A DNA stretch of 7,847 nucleotides from Anaerolineales bacterium (GTDB taxonomy: Bacteria > Chloroflexota > Anaerolineae > Anaerolineales > UBA4823). The stretch spans positions 1 through 7,847 of the forward strand of contig JALHTN010000068.1 of assembly GCA_022865865.1 (NCBI GenBank). Direction: 5' to 3'. Positions 1 through 6,679 of the stretch are shown piece after piece (position 1 is the first letter of the stretch; the number at the start of each line of letters is the position of its first letter). Position numbers and translations under genes: made by a program. Below the pieces are notes generated by a model, which did not search any database, was not told where the DNA came from, and was given only the letters and a program-made list of their open reading frames with translations.

Positions 1-1
1 T

Positions 2-700
2 CCTGCTAAATTATCAGGCGGTCAGCAGCAGCGGGTTGCCCTGGCACGTGCTCTGGCCCCTTCACCAGGATTGCTGCTGCTTGATGAACCGCTATCCGCG
101 CTGGATGCACGCGTGCGCATCAACTTGAGGATTGAGATTAAACATCTGCAGCACCGCTTGGGAATCACGACAGTCTTCGTCACTCACGATCAGGAAGAGG
201 CGCTCGTGATGGCAGACCGGATCGTGGTTATGGACCAGGGTACGATAGAACAGGTTGGAAACGCCGAGCAAATCTACCGTGCACCAGCCTCACCTTTCGT
301 GGCGAATTTTGTCGGCATGATGAATTTCCTTCCAGCCAGGACTACAGATTCGCCTAATGTATTTAGTATTGGCTCAATTTTATTGGAAGGCGTGGGGCCA
401 GAGGGCATCACTTCTGGCAAACCAGTTACCTTAGCTATTCGTCCTGAAGAGATCGGCATCACCGAGGAAGTTAGTGAATTACCAAATGTCAGCCAGGTCA
501 CTGTAATTGAGTCTGAATTCCTCGGAGCTGTCAACCGTCTGACGTGCACCTTAGATGATGACACCCAAACCCAGCTGTTGGTAGAAGTCTCCAGCAATCT
601 TATGAAAGAGCTGGCCATCGAGAATGGCACGCAGCTCTTCATCCACCTACCTCCAGAGATCATCCGTGTCTACCCTGGCGAGCTTGCCAATCGTTCTTGA
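2..700 (+). CDS. ABC importer ATP-binding subunit, 3' part (putative 2-aminoethylphosphonate/PotA-FbpC-like)
   Basis: This is the C-terminal 232 residues of an ABC ATPase; the Walker A half lies upstream of the window. The frame is open from base 2, so the TTG at 71 is not a real start. Counting from base 2, the ABC signature LSGGQQQR is at residues 4-11, Walker B LLLLDEP at 24-30, the D-loop SALD just after, and the H-loop VTHDQEEA has its switch His at about residue 62. Residues ~130-230 form a TOBE-like regulatory domain (AIRPEEIGI), typical of the spermidine/iron/AEP/sugar importer class (PotA, FbpC, PhnT). The protein energises uptake from the inner face of the membrane. It abuts the fused permease gene, whose AEP-family resemblance sets the likely substrate class. 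The ATPase role is certain; the substrate is inferred from the neighbour. Confidence 0.93.
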   Translation, partial: PAKLSGGQQQRVALARALAPSPGLLLLDEPLSALDARVRINLRIEIKHLQHRLGITTVFVTHDQEEALVMADRIVVMDQGTIEQVGNAEQIYRAPASPFVANFVGMMNFLPARTTDSPNVFSIGSILLEGVGPEGITSGKPVTLAIRPEEIGITEEVSELPNVSQVTVIESEFLGAVNRLTCTLDDDTQTQLLVEVSSNLMKELAIENGTQLFIHLPPEIIRVYPGELANRS

Positions 701-711
701 TCTTATTTACC

Positions 712-2451
712 ATGGAATATCCTGCAGACCCACCCGTTGATATAAAAAACATCCAAAATGAGGTTGTGCGCCAGCGCTTAGGTTATGAAGATTACTTGCG
801 CAGGTTTATCTTCATTCTGATCGGCCTGGGTTTATTCATCTTCCTAATCTACCCGATCTTTGTTAATTTAAGACGCAGTTTTGAAAATGAGCTGGGAGAA
901 TTTGTGGGGTTGGAAAATTATCTTGATTATTTTTCCTCCAGCACAACTTCTGCTTCCTTATCGCACAGCTTATATATCTCTGCGATGAGCATGATCATCA
1001 CAGTTATTCTGGCTTTTATTTATGCGTATGGATTATCGCGCATCACGATACCCGGAAAAAAGGTGCTGAGAGTCATCGCTTTAATGCCCATCTTCATGCC
1101 CTCCCTGGTTCAAGCGCTGGGATTGATCTATATTTTCGGGAATAACGGTGTATTTACCCGCTTGACAGGGATCAATATCCATATCTATGGTCCCACCGGC
1201 ATCATCCTATCAGAAGTTTATTACGCATTCCCACATGCTTTTATCATTATCGCCGCTGCTCTCGCTCTTGCGGATGCCCGCTTATATGAAGCCGCAGATT
1301 CTCTGCGCACTAAAGGCTCGCGCATGTTCACCACCATTACATTACCCGGAGCCAGATATGGTTTGTTGAGCGCCTGCTTCGTAGTCTTCACCTTAGCGAT
1401 CACAGATTTCGGTGCACCTAAAGTTATTGGTGGCAATTACGACGTATTGGCTACAGACATCTACAACCAGGTCATCGGACAGCAGAATTTCGAGATGGGT
1501 GCCACCATCAGTACTTTGCTGTTGGTTCCTGCTTTGCTTGCCTTTGCATTGGACAGATTAGTCCAACGCAAACAAATTGCCATGGTTTCGACGGGCATCA
1601 CACCTATGGAATCAAAACCCCACCAACCCATCATCCAATGGGGTGTTTTCACTTTTATGTTTTTGATGGCCGCATTTATCCTCAGCATTTACGCCATTGT
1701 GATCGTCGGGGCATTCACCCAGTATTGGCCCTATGATCTTTCCTTGACCTTAAATAATTTCACTTTCTATGTAGCCGGCACGCAGCACAAAGGCGGTGCC
1801 TTTGTTGTTTTATGGAACAGCATCCAGATGGCATTCTGGACCGCGCTGTTCGGAACGGTTATCATTTTCTTCAGTGCATATTTGATTGATAAAACACGTG
1901 GTTTGCGAACAACACGGTCGCTGCTTTATCTGCTATCGATTACATCTCTTGCCATCCCAGGCATGGTGTTGGGTTTGGCTTATATTTTTACATTCAATAA
2001 CCCGTCTAATCCATTAAATTTCTTGTATGGAACCATGGCGATCTTGGTCATTTCTACCATCGTCCATTACTATACTGTTCCTTTCCTGACCGCGACTACA
2101 TCTCTAAAACAGATCGACCCAGAGTTTGAATCAATCAGCGAATCATTGAACGCACCTTTCTACCGCACTTTTTTACGTGTGATCGTTCCAGTTTCCTTAC
2201 CGGCGATTATTTCTGTCGCCTCGTACCTTTTCCTGAACGCCATGGTCACATTGTCGGTTGTCGTCTTCCTTTTTGTGCCGGGAAATGAACTGGCATCCTT
2301 ATCAGTCATGCTGCTGGATGACGCCGGAGAAACAGCGCAGGCTATGGCCATGTCGCTCTTGATCATTGTGGTCGGAATTTTAGCCAGGGGTTTATTCTAT
2401 CTTTTAACCAGAGGCTTCGAAAGGCGATCACAAGCTTGGACCCAACGATGA
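712..2451 (+). CDS. Fused two-domain ABC permease, putative 2-aminoethylphosphonate (PhnU2-like) transporter
   Basis: This is a 579-residue inner-membrane protein (from ATG 712) carrying two binding-protein-dependent permease domains in one chain, so one copy could replace a permease heterodimer. Hydrophobic helices fill ~34-52, 88-109, 122-145, 163-185, 218-235, 264-282, 308-335, 363-391, 402-427, 439-460, 494-520 and 543-565. The first EAA-type loop runs from E193 to P212 (YEAADSLRTKG...ITLP). The second is degenerate (ESLNAPFYRTF...VIVP, about 474-493), with Asn where Gly is usual. The stretches TDFGAPKVIGG and IGQQNFEMGA, and the NAPFYRTFLRV loop, match what I recall of the putative AEP permease family (PhnU2 type, TIGR03262). 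ATG 712 is preferred; TTG 697 would overlap the ATPase stop by 4 bases and add 5 residues. Neither has a good SD, which suggests coupling to the ATPase gene. FbpB/SfuB-type iron permeases are the main alternative. Confidence 0.9.
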   Translation: MEYPADPPVDIKNIQNEVVRQRLGYEDYLRRFIFILIGLGLFIFLIYPIFVNLRRSFENELGEFVGLENYLDYFSSSTTSASLSHSLYISAMSMIITVILAFIYAYGLSRITIPGKKVLRVIALMPIFMPSLVQALGLIYIFGNNGVFTRLTGINIHIYGPTGIILSEVYYAFPHAFIIIAAALALADARLYEAADSLRTKGSRMFTTITLPGARYGLLSACFVVFTLAITDFGAPKVIGGNYDVLATDIYNQVIGQQNFEMGATISTLLLVPALLAFALDRLVQRKQIAMVSTGITPMESKPHQPIIQWGVFTFMFLMAAFILSIYAIVIVGAFTQYWPYDLSLTLNNFTFYVAGTQHKGGAFVVLWNSIQMAFWTALFGTVIIFFSAYLIDKTRGLRTTRSLLYLLSITSLAIPGMVLGLAYIFTFNNPSNPLNFLYGTMAILVISTIVHYYTVPFLTATTSLKQIDPEFESISESLNAPFYRTFLRVIVPVSLPAIISVASYLFLNAMVTLSVVVFLFVPGNELASLSVMLLDDAGETAQAMAMSLLIIVVGILARGLFYLLTRGFERRSQAWTQR

Positions 2452-2496
2452 TTACAGATATTTTCACCACATCTAACCATTAAGTATTCCATCAGA

Positions 2497-2526
2497 TTGT
2501 CTCCACAACTTCAAGATTCATATAGC
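2497..2526 (+). promoter_or_regulatory. Possible sigma-70-like promoter ahead of the hydrolase gene
   Basis: TTGTCT (2497-2502) and TATAGC (2521-2526) are 18 bases apart, each with 4 of 6 consensus matches. They lie in the 125-base gap between permease and hydrolase, where a second promoter would make sense. The match is weak, and the hydrolase could instead be read through from the permease transcript. Confidence 0.25.
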
Positions 2527-2543
2527 AAAATTCTTGATAGCAA
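2511..2543 (+). repeat. Small repeat cluster in the permease-hydrolase gap (possible operator)
   Basis: An inverted pair TCAAGA (2511-2516) / TCTTGA (2532-2537) is interleaved with a direct repeat ATAGCAA (2522-2528 and 2537-2543, 15-base period). They overlap the possible -10 element. The 15-base period does not fit the 11-base spacing of a classical Pho box. The repeats may be chance in AT-rich DNA. Confidence 0.25.
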
Positions 2544-2576
2544 TTAAAGATCCAAGAGAAAGGATGGTTAATTCAA

Positions 2577-3386
2577 TTGAATAAAGTAATTCTGGTTCTA
2601 CTAGATGCGTTGCGATATGACACTGCTGTAGCAAGTATGGGTTTTTTGGGTCATTTGGTTGAATCTCAACAAGCCAGCCTGTATAAAGTGATTGGCGAAC
2701 TACCAAGCATGTCCCGCCCAATGTACGAGACGATTCATACCGGCTTGCCTGTCTCTCACCATGGGATTTTAGCGAATTATATCGTCCGACAATCTGACAA
2801 ACCAAACATTTTCCAAGCGACTATACAAGCAGGAAAAACTACAGCAGCAGCGGCATATTTCTGGTTTTCAGAGCTTTATAATCGCGTCCCCTACGACCGG
2901 CTGGAAGATCGTGAAGTGAACGATGATGCATTGTTGATCCAGCACGGACGATTCTACACAGAGGATGATTTTCCGGATATCGAGCTGTTTGTCACGGCTG
3001 GAATGCTTGCCAGGCGGTACAAGCCGGATTATCTACTTGTCCACCCAATGGGATTGGATTATCTGGGTGAAAAACATGGTGCTGATTCTCCTGAGTACCG
3101 CAACCAGGCTATTCTTCAAGACGTGTACATGAGCGCTCTAATCGCCGAATGGACTCAAAGTGGCTATAACATTCTGGTGACCGGTGATCACGGTATGAAT
3201 GCCGATGGTAGGCATGGCGGTACAACAGCAGATGTGCGCGAGGTGCCATTGTTTCTGATGCGCCCGGGAATCCCCGGTGCAGGTGACACTGGTGAAGTGC
3301 TGTCCCAGCTGCAGGTCGCGCCCACCATCCTGAAACTGCTCGACCTCGAAATTCCGGACACCATGCAGCACAGCCCCATTATTTAG
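2577..3386 (+). CDS. Alkaline-phosphatase-superfamily hydrolase (type I phosphodiesterase/nucleotide pyrophosphatase-like)
   Basis: This 269-residue metal-dependent hydrolase should cleave phosphate or phosphonate esters. The superfamily layout is visible: first metal ligand D10 in LVLLDALR; candidate nucleophile S46 in PSMSRP, aligned with the Thr of PTKTFP in NPP enzymes and followed by TGLPVSHHGI; D161 in HPMGLDYLGEKHG; D204-H205 in TGDHGM; H213 in RHGG. The position normally filled by His four residues after D161 is E165. There is no signal peptide (the protein begins directly with the first strand), so it should act in the cytoplasm on imported substrate. It is shorter than usual NPPs (about 400 residues). 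The start is TTG, as no in-frame ATG or GTG precedes D10; an SD-like AAGGATGG lies about 9 bases upstream. The stop codon directly abuts the PiT start. Relatives include phosphonoacetate hydrolase (PhnA), but the substrate cannot be read from the sequence. Confidence 0.85.
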   Translation: MNKVILVLLDALRYDTAVASMGFLGHLVESQQASLYKVIGELPSMSRPMYETIHTGLPVSHHGILANYIVRQSDKPNIFQATIQAGKTTAAAAYFWFSELYNRVPYDRLEDREVNDDALLIQHGRFYTEDDFPDIELFVTAGMLARRYKPDYLLVHPMGLDYLGEKHGADSPEYRNQAILQDVYMSALIAEWTQSGYNILVTGDHGMNADGRHGGTTADVREVPLFLMRPGIPGAGDTGEVLSQLQVAPTILKLLDLEIPDTMQHSPII

Positions 3387-4373
3387 ATGATCGAACCACT
3401 GCTCATCATCTTCATCGCCGTTGCATTGGTATTTGATTTTCTTAACGGCTTCCATGACAGCGCCAACGTCGTGGCTTCTACCATCGCATCAAAAGCCATG
3501 TCCCCTCGGGTAGCGTTGAGTATATCCGCGCTGACCAATTTTATCGGTCCGTTCTTGTTTGGTGTAGCGGTCGCTACAACAATTGGTACAGAAGTTGTCA
3601 CCGAGGAAGCAGTAACCGTCCCCACTGCCCTGGCAGCGTTGCTGGCAGCCATCATATGGAATATCGCCACCTGGTGGTTCGGAATTCCATCAAGCTCCTC
3701 TCACGCATTAATTGGCGGTTTCGTCGGTGCTGCGGTGATTGGTTTTGGGATCGACGCGATTCAAATCGAAGGGCTCACCAAAGTCCTGCTAGCCCTGCTG
3801 CTTTCACCAATCCTGGGATTTATCCTCGCATATCTGATCTTTCATCTAATCCTGTGGATCGGGCGTGGATTTTCTCCCCGGGTTAATGATTATTTTCGCC
3901 GAGGTCAATGGATCACCACCATCACACTCGGATTGAGCCATGGATCTAACGATGCACAGAAGACGATGGGCATCATGACCTTTGGATTGGTGGCTTTCGG
4001 TGTACTGGAAGAATTCGTTGTTCCAACCTGGGTGATCGCGGCTAGTGCGAGTGCGATCGCACTTGGCACCGCTTTGGGTGGTTGGCGATTAATCAGAACA
4101 ATGGGAGCTGGTTTCTACCGCATCCGGGCTGTGCATGCATTTTCGTCTCAGGTGGCCAGCACAGCCGTCATTCTGGGAGCAGCATTGATGGGAGGGCCTG
4201 TGAGTACCACTCAGGTGATCAGCTCTTCAATTGTCGGCGCAGGATCAGCAGAACGAGCCAACATGGTGCGTTGGGGGCTGGCAGCTCAAATCGCAGTAGC
4301 CTGGCTCTTGACCATTCCCGCCAACGTTATCCTGGGAGGGATATTCTACCTTTTGCTGGTTGCAATACTATAA
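3387..4373 (+). CDS. PiT-family inorganic phosphate transporter
   Basis: This 328-residue integral membrane protein of the PHO4/PiT family (PF01384) carries out low-affinity cation-coupled phosphate symport. Both halves of the internal repeat carry the family signature: GFHDSANVVAS at residues 21-31 and LSHGSNDAQKTMGI at 183-196. The paired loops PSSSSHALIGG (101-111) and PVSTTQVISSSIVGAG (271-286) are also present. Hydrophobic helices fill the rest, with a short hydrophilic linker at ~159-177. It starts with ATG on the base after the hydrolase TAG and has no SD of its own, so it is probably translated by coupling to the hydrolase. Many bacterial PiT genes sit beside a PhoU-like DUF47 gene; here the partner is a hydrolase, tying the transporter to organophosphorus use. 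It is in the usual size range and looks intact. Confidence 0.95.
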   Translation: MIEPLLIIFIAVALVFDFLNGFHDSANVVASTIASKAMSPRVALSISALTNFIGPFLFGVAVATTIGTEVVTEEAVTVPTALAALLAAIIWNIATWWFGIPSSSSHALIGGFVGAAVIGFGIDAIQIEGLTKVLLALLLSPILGFILAYLIFHLILWIGRGFSPRVNDYFRRGQWITTITLGLSHGSNDAQKTMGIMTFGLVAFGVLEEFVVPTWVIAASASAIALGTALGGWRLIRTMGAGFYRIRAVHAFSSQVASTAVILGAALMGGPVSTTQVISSSIVGAGSAERANMVRWGLAAQIAVAWLLTIPANVILGGIFYLLLVAIL

Positions 4374-4377
4374 TCGA

Positions 4378-5256
4378 TCAAATCCCCCACAACCCAATCA
4401 AGATCAATCCGGATGTTATGAGAACAGCACCGCTGATTCGCACGGAAAAACCTTTCTCTTTGAAAATCAGAAACGCCATCGAGGCGCCAATAACGATGCT
4501 GAACTGCCTGAAGGCAACGATATAGCTGGTCACTAGACTGAGCTGGTACGCCCATAAGATCAGCCAGTAGGCACCAAAGCCGAGCAATGCGCCGATTCCA
4601 GGTAGGAACCAACCGTGATCCTTTCTGGCTTCACGGGTGGTTTTTACCGAGCGCATCAGCAGAACGTATGGGAATAAAGAAATCGAAAAATAGAAATAGG
4701 CATAACGGGCTGCAGTAGCTGGACCAGATTGGACGACTTCTGCTGCAAGGTTGTCGAGCAAAGTATAACCAATCGTTCCCAGGCCCGCTACACCCATCCA
4801 CAAAACTGCGATATTCATGTAGTTTCGAATTCGAAAATCCCCAAACCTCTGCTGAGGAACCAGTACACTTCCAATAACTACCAAACCTATCCCGGCCCAC
4901 CCTAACAGAGTCAGATCCCTGCCACGAAGTACGTCAACCAATGCAATAAAAACAACGGGAAGTGCTCGGGCAACAGGGTAAACTATTGTAAAATCAGATG
5001 CAGCAAATGCTCTCGCTAAACCATAGAGATAGAACGCGGCGCAGGTGCCTGAGCCGACCACGCATGCCCAAGCAAGTGGAGTCATGGATCCGGTACGAAT
5101 TTCCGAGATCACAGCAGGCAGGAATCCTGCGATCATAGTAATGATCAACATCCGCTTATAAAAAATGTCTTCAGACCCTGCGTAGCGAGCGAGCAAGTTC
5201 CACCCGGCATGGAAGAAAGTAGATAACAATACTAACCCAATGACAAATCCGCTCAC
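4378..5256 (-). CDS. EamA/DMT-superfamily membrane transporter
   Basis: This roughly 292-residue hydrophobic permease (from GTG 5256-5254) has about ten predicted membrane helices in two EamA-like repeats. The first repeat holds FHAGWNLLARYAG and a motif resembling the EamA signature, DFTIVYPVARALPVVFIAL. The second ends in SYIVAFRQFSIVIGASMAFL and FKEKG. The family moves drugs or metabolites (often amino acids or sugars) across the inner membrane; no substrate can be assigned. The frame stays open to a TTG at 5316, which would add 20 polar residues. I prefer the GTG because family members usually begin at the first helix. No strong SD precedes either start, but a perfect TATAAT lies 6 bases before the GTG. 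The gene converges on the PiT gene with a 4-base gap and appears functionally separate from it. Confidence 0.9.
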   Translation of the reverse strand: MSGFVIGLVLLSTFFHAGWNLLARYAGSEDIFYKRMLIITMIAGFLPAVISEIRTGSMTPLAWACVVGSGTCAAFYLYGLARAFAASDFTIVYPVARALPVVFIALVDVLRGRDLTLLGWAGIGLVVIGSVLVPQQRFGDFRIRNYMNIAVLWMGVAGLGTIGYTLLDNLAAEVVQSGPATAARYAYFYFSISLFPYVLLMRSVKTTREARKDHGWFLPGIGALLGFGAYWLILWAYQLSLVTSYIVAFRQFSIVIGASMAFLIFKEKGFSVRISGAVLITSGLILIGLWGI

Positions 5257-5262
5257 TGGAAG

Positions 5263-5268
5263 ATTATA
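5263..5268 (-). promoter_or_regulatory. Perfect -10 hexamer (TATAAT) just before the EamA gene GTG
   Basis: The minus strand reads TATAAT at 5268-5263. Transcription would start about at the GTG codon (5256), giving a leaderless mRNA. The -35 region is poor (TGGCAA, 5292-5287, 18-base spacer, 3 of 6 matches). If translation begins at TTG 5316 instead, the hexamer would lie inside the coding sequence and be chance. Confidence 0.35.
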
Positions 5269-5308
5269 GCCTCGAGACTGTCTTAATTGCCAGGTAGATG
5301 AAACCCGA

Positions 5309-5339
5309 TTGAACAATTACATTTAGCCTGATGTATTAT
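5309..5339 (+). promoter_or_regulatory. Possible promoter for the 92-residue membrane protein gene
   Basis: TTGAAC (5309-5314, 4 of 6) and TATTAT (5334-5339, 5 of 6) are separated by a long 19-base spacer. They lie in the divergent region, 58 bases before the next plus-strand start. The box order is right but the spacing is poor. Confidence 0.25.
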
Positions 5340-5383
5340 TTATGCAAGCCGGGTCAATTATTTTCGACGAATCTTTATCGCTC

Positions 5384-5389
5384 AAAGGA
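5384..5389 (+). promoter_or_regulatory. Ribosome binding site deciding the start at 5397
   Basis: AAAGGA lies 7 bases before ATG 5397. This supports that start over the in-frame ATG at 5331, which lacks an SD and would place 22 unconvincing residues before the acidic N terminus. Confidence 0.7.
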
Positions 5390-5396
5390 TGTTGTT

Positions 5397-5675
5397 ATGT
5401 CTGATGATTTAATCCCAGAGGATCCAGGTGAACTGACATTGGAAGAATTACGATCCAAGCTCAATGTGCTTGAGGAGCAACTTCGTTTTCAGTCTGCAGA
5501 ATTAGAATCGGTCAAAGAGCGCCTCCCCGATACGAATCTCATCAGCCCAAACTTTTTAAAGCGGGCTTTTACTGTATGGGGACATTATGTAGCGGCTGGT
5601 TTTATCATTGCCATCCCCTTCATCTGCCTGACCATGTTTTTTGCATTGATCATCATGCTCTTCTCGCAGCAATAA
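5397..5675 (+). CDS. Small coiled-coil, single-TM membrane protein, unknown function
   Basis: I do not recognise this 92-residue protein. It has three parts: an acidic N terminus (residues 1-16, DDLIPEDPGE); an amphipathic, probably coiled-coil helix at about 16-43 (LEELRSKLNVLEEQLRF with heptad-like Leu spacing); and one C-terminal membrane helix at about 65-89 ending in SQQ. With a basic residue before the helix (LKRAF), the N terminus probably faces the cytoplasm and the protein is tail-anchored. The SD and composition support a real gene. It could be a small scaffold or partner of a membrane complex, but neither neighbour reveals which. No family is assigned. Confidence 0.75.
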   Translation: MSDDLIPEDPGELTLEELRSKLNVLEEQLRFQSAELESVKERLPDTNLISPNFLKRAFTVWGHYVAAGFIIAIPFICLTMFFALIIMLFSQQ

Positions 5676-5794
5676 ATCCCCTTCTAATCATCTTTTCTGT
5701 CACATTTATCAGTGAATATATTTATTTAGTTCGTTGAGAATTTTAGCAGGATTGGTTCACTGGTCACCGGTCGAGGCCAATAAAGGCTGATGAT

Positions 5795-6225
5795 ATGGAT
5801 GCCGAACGAGTCAACTTCACTCCAATCACAACTTATGATCTGATCCCGAATGGATGGCGGATCAGCAGCAAGCGGTCAAATTTCAGCAGCATCTTTTCGG
5901 AGGTGTACCCGTCCTTATGCATAGTATTTACTGGCGGAATGAGGACCACCTGCAAGGGTATTGGACCAGACCCAATGTCCCCGGTCCTCGACTCAACCAT
6001 TTGCACATCTGCCTCCTGATCGGCAATGATATCTTTTCAGCTGGGGAGCAGTTTGCCAGTGATTTGAAAGCCCATCAACGAGCGGTATTAATCGGCGAAA
6101 CCACAGGGGGAGGCGCTCATCCAGGCGCTTCATATCGATTAAATTCCCATTTTGAGCTGTTTATCCCCACTGGGAGGGCGCTCCAAACCAGGGTACTCTT
6201 GCGTAGATTTGGATATCCTCTATAA
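5795..6225 (+). pseudogene. Remnant of an IRBP/tricorn-type S41 peptidase, C-terminal catalytic part
   Basis: The frame beginning at 5854 encodes the C-terminal core of an S41-family serine peptidase. It shows SIYWRNEDHLQGYWTRPNVPG, then GNDIFSAGEQFASDLK with the probable nucleophile Ser (residue 62 from 5854), then GETTGGGAHPG with the catalytic Glu (residue 82) and HFELFIPTGRA. Family enzymes are normally over 300 residues; here the N-terminal part is gone. Just upstream, another frame (phase of 5795) reads TYDLIPNG, resembling the DLR-NGGG motif that normally comes next, so a frameshift near 5852-5857 probably separates them. After GRA (about 6183) homology stops and the frame ends within 14 residues, losing the usual C-terminal tail. 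No convincing SD precedes any start. I read this as a decayed gene. A short expressed fragment is possible but unlikely to be active, since the other catalytic-site residues lie in the missing part. Confidence 0.75.
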
Positions 6226-6226
6226 T
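6199..6226 (+). promoter_or_regulatory. Possible promoter for the LapA-domain gene
   Basis: A perfect TATAAT (6221-6226) follows TTGCGT (6199-6204, 3 of 6) after 16 bases. It lies in the tail of the S41 relic, 50 bases before the LapA start. Expected transcription start is about 6233. Confidence 0.4.
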
Positions 6227-6260
6227 AAGAACATTCGGCATTTTCGAACCAACCTGTCAT

Positions 6261-6269
6261 AGGAAAGGA
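6261..6269 (+). promoter_or_regulatory. Ribosome binding site of the LapA-domain gene
   Basis: AGGAAAGGA lies 7 bases before ATG 6277, a strong SD that fixes this start. Confidence 0.75.
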
Positions 6270-6276
6270 TACTCAT

Positions 6277-6660
6277 ATGCAAATACTGCTGATCTTTTCA
6301 TTCATCATCGCATTCGTGGCCATCATATTTGCCATCCAGAATACCGACATTACCCGGATCCGTTTCCTGATTTGGGAAACCGATGGCTCATTAGCTTTGA
6401 TCTTATTCATCGCCTTGGTCGCAGGCGCATTGATCAGCTATCTGGCCACGGCCCCTGGTCAGATCAAAGCGCGCATGACCATATCCAACCAGCGCAAGCG
6501 CATCACTGAGGTGGAGGGTCAACTTTCCAGCACCCAGGAAGATTTGGGGCAAGTTCAAGGACAGCTCGATGTGATTGAAGAGCAGAAGGAAGCAGAACTT
6601 TCACCAGCAATTGATGCAAGTACAGCTACAGGAGATCCAGGAGATGGTTCTGAGACTTGA
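6277..6660 (+). CDS. LapA-domain (DUF1049) inner-membrane protein
   Basis: This 127-residue protein has two membrane helices (about 3-20 and 38-57) joined by a short loop, then a cytoplasmic coiled coil (about 66-106, QRKRITEVEGQLSSTQEDL and GQVQGQLDVIEEQ) and an Asp/Ser/Thr-rich tail. FAIQNTDITRIRFLIW followed by SLALILFIALVAGALISYL is the typical LapA/DUF1049 pattern (PF06305). In Gammaproteobacteria LapA works with LapB in controlling LPS synthesis. In other bacteria, including lineages without LPS, the family role is unknown, and no LapB is in the window. A strong SD and a TATAAT upstream suggest independent expression. The family call is firm; the cellular role is not. Confidence 0.85.
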   Translation: MQILLIFSFIIAFVAIIFAIQNTDITRIRFLIWETDGSLALILFIALVAGALISYLATAPGQIKARMTISNQRKRITEVEGQLSSTQEDLGQVQGQLDVIEEQKEAELSPAIDASTATGDPGDGSET

Positions 6661-6679
6661 TCCGAATATTTATTGAAAA

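Noticed and set aside
15..40. GGCGGTCAGCAGCAGCGG resembling GGCGGATCAGCAGCAAGCGG at 5856-5875
   Set aside because: The first encodes the ABC signature GGQQQR and the second a Gln-rich part of the S41 relic; the likeness is codon chance, not a duplicated element.
712..2451. Loss of the conserved Gly in both EAA loops of the permease as a sign of inactivity
   Set aside because: As I recall, fused AEP-type permeases commonly show such variation, so it is probably family-typical rather than damage.
4082..4525. 147-codon plus-strand frame overlapping PiT and the EamA gene
   Set aside because: It is a shadow frame of two well-supported genes, with no family motifs and no SD.
5751..5781. ATTGG ... 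CCAAT inverted repeat after the 92-residue protein gene, considered as a terminator
   Set aside because: The stem is only 5 pairs with a 21-base loop and no T-tract follows.
5726..5872. Minus-strand open stretch ending at 5726 with protein-like text (FGIHIISLYWPRPVTSEPIL)
   Set aside because: It overlaps the S41 relic on the other strand, has no start with an SD and no family I recognise; too short to call a gene.
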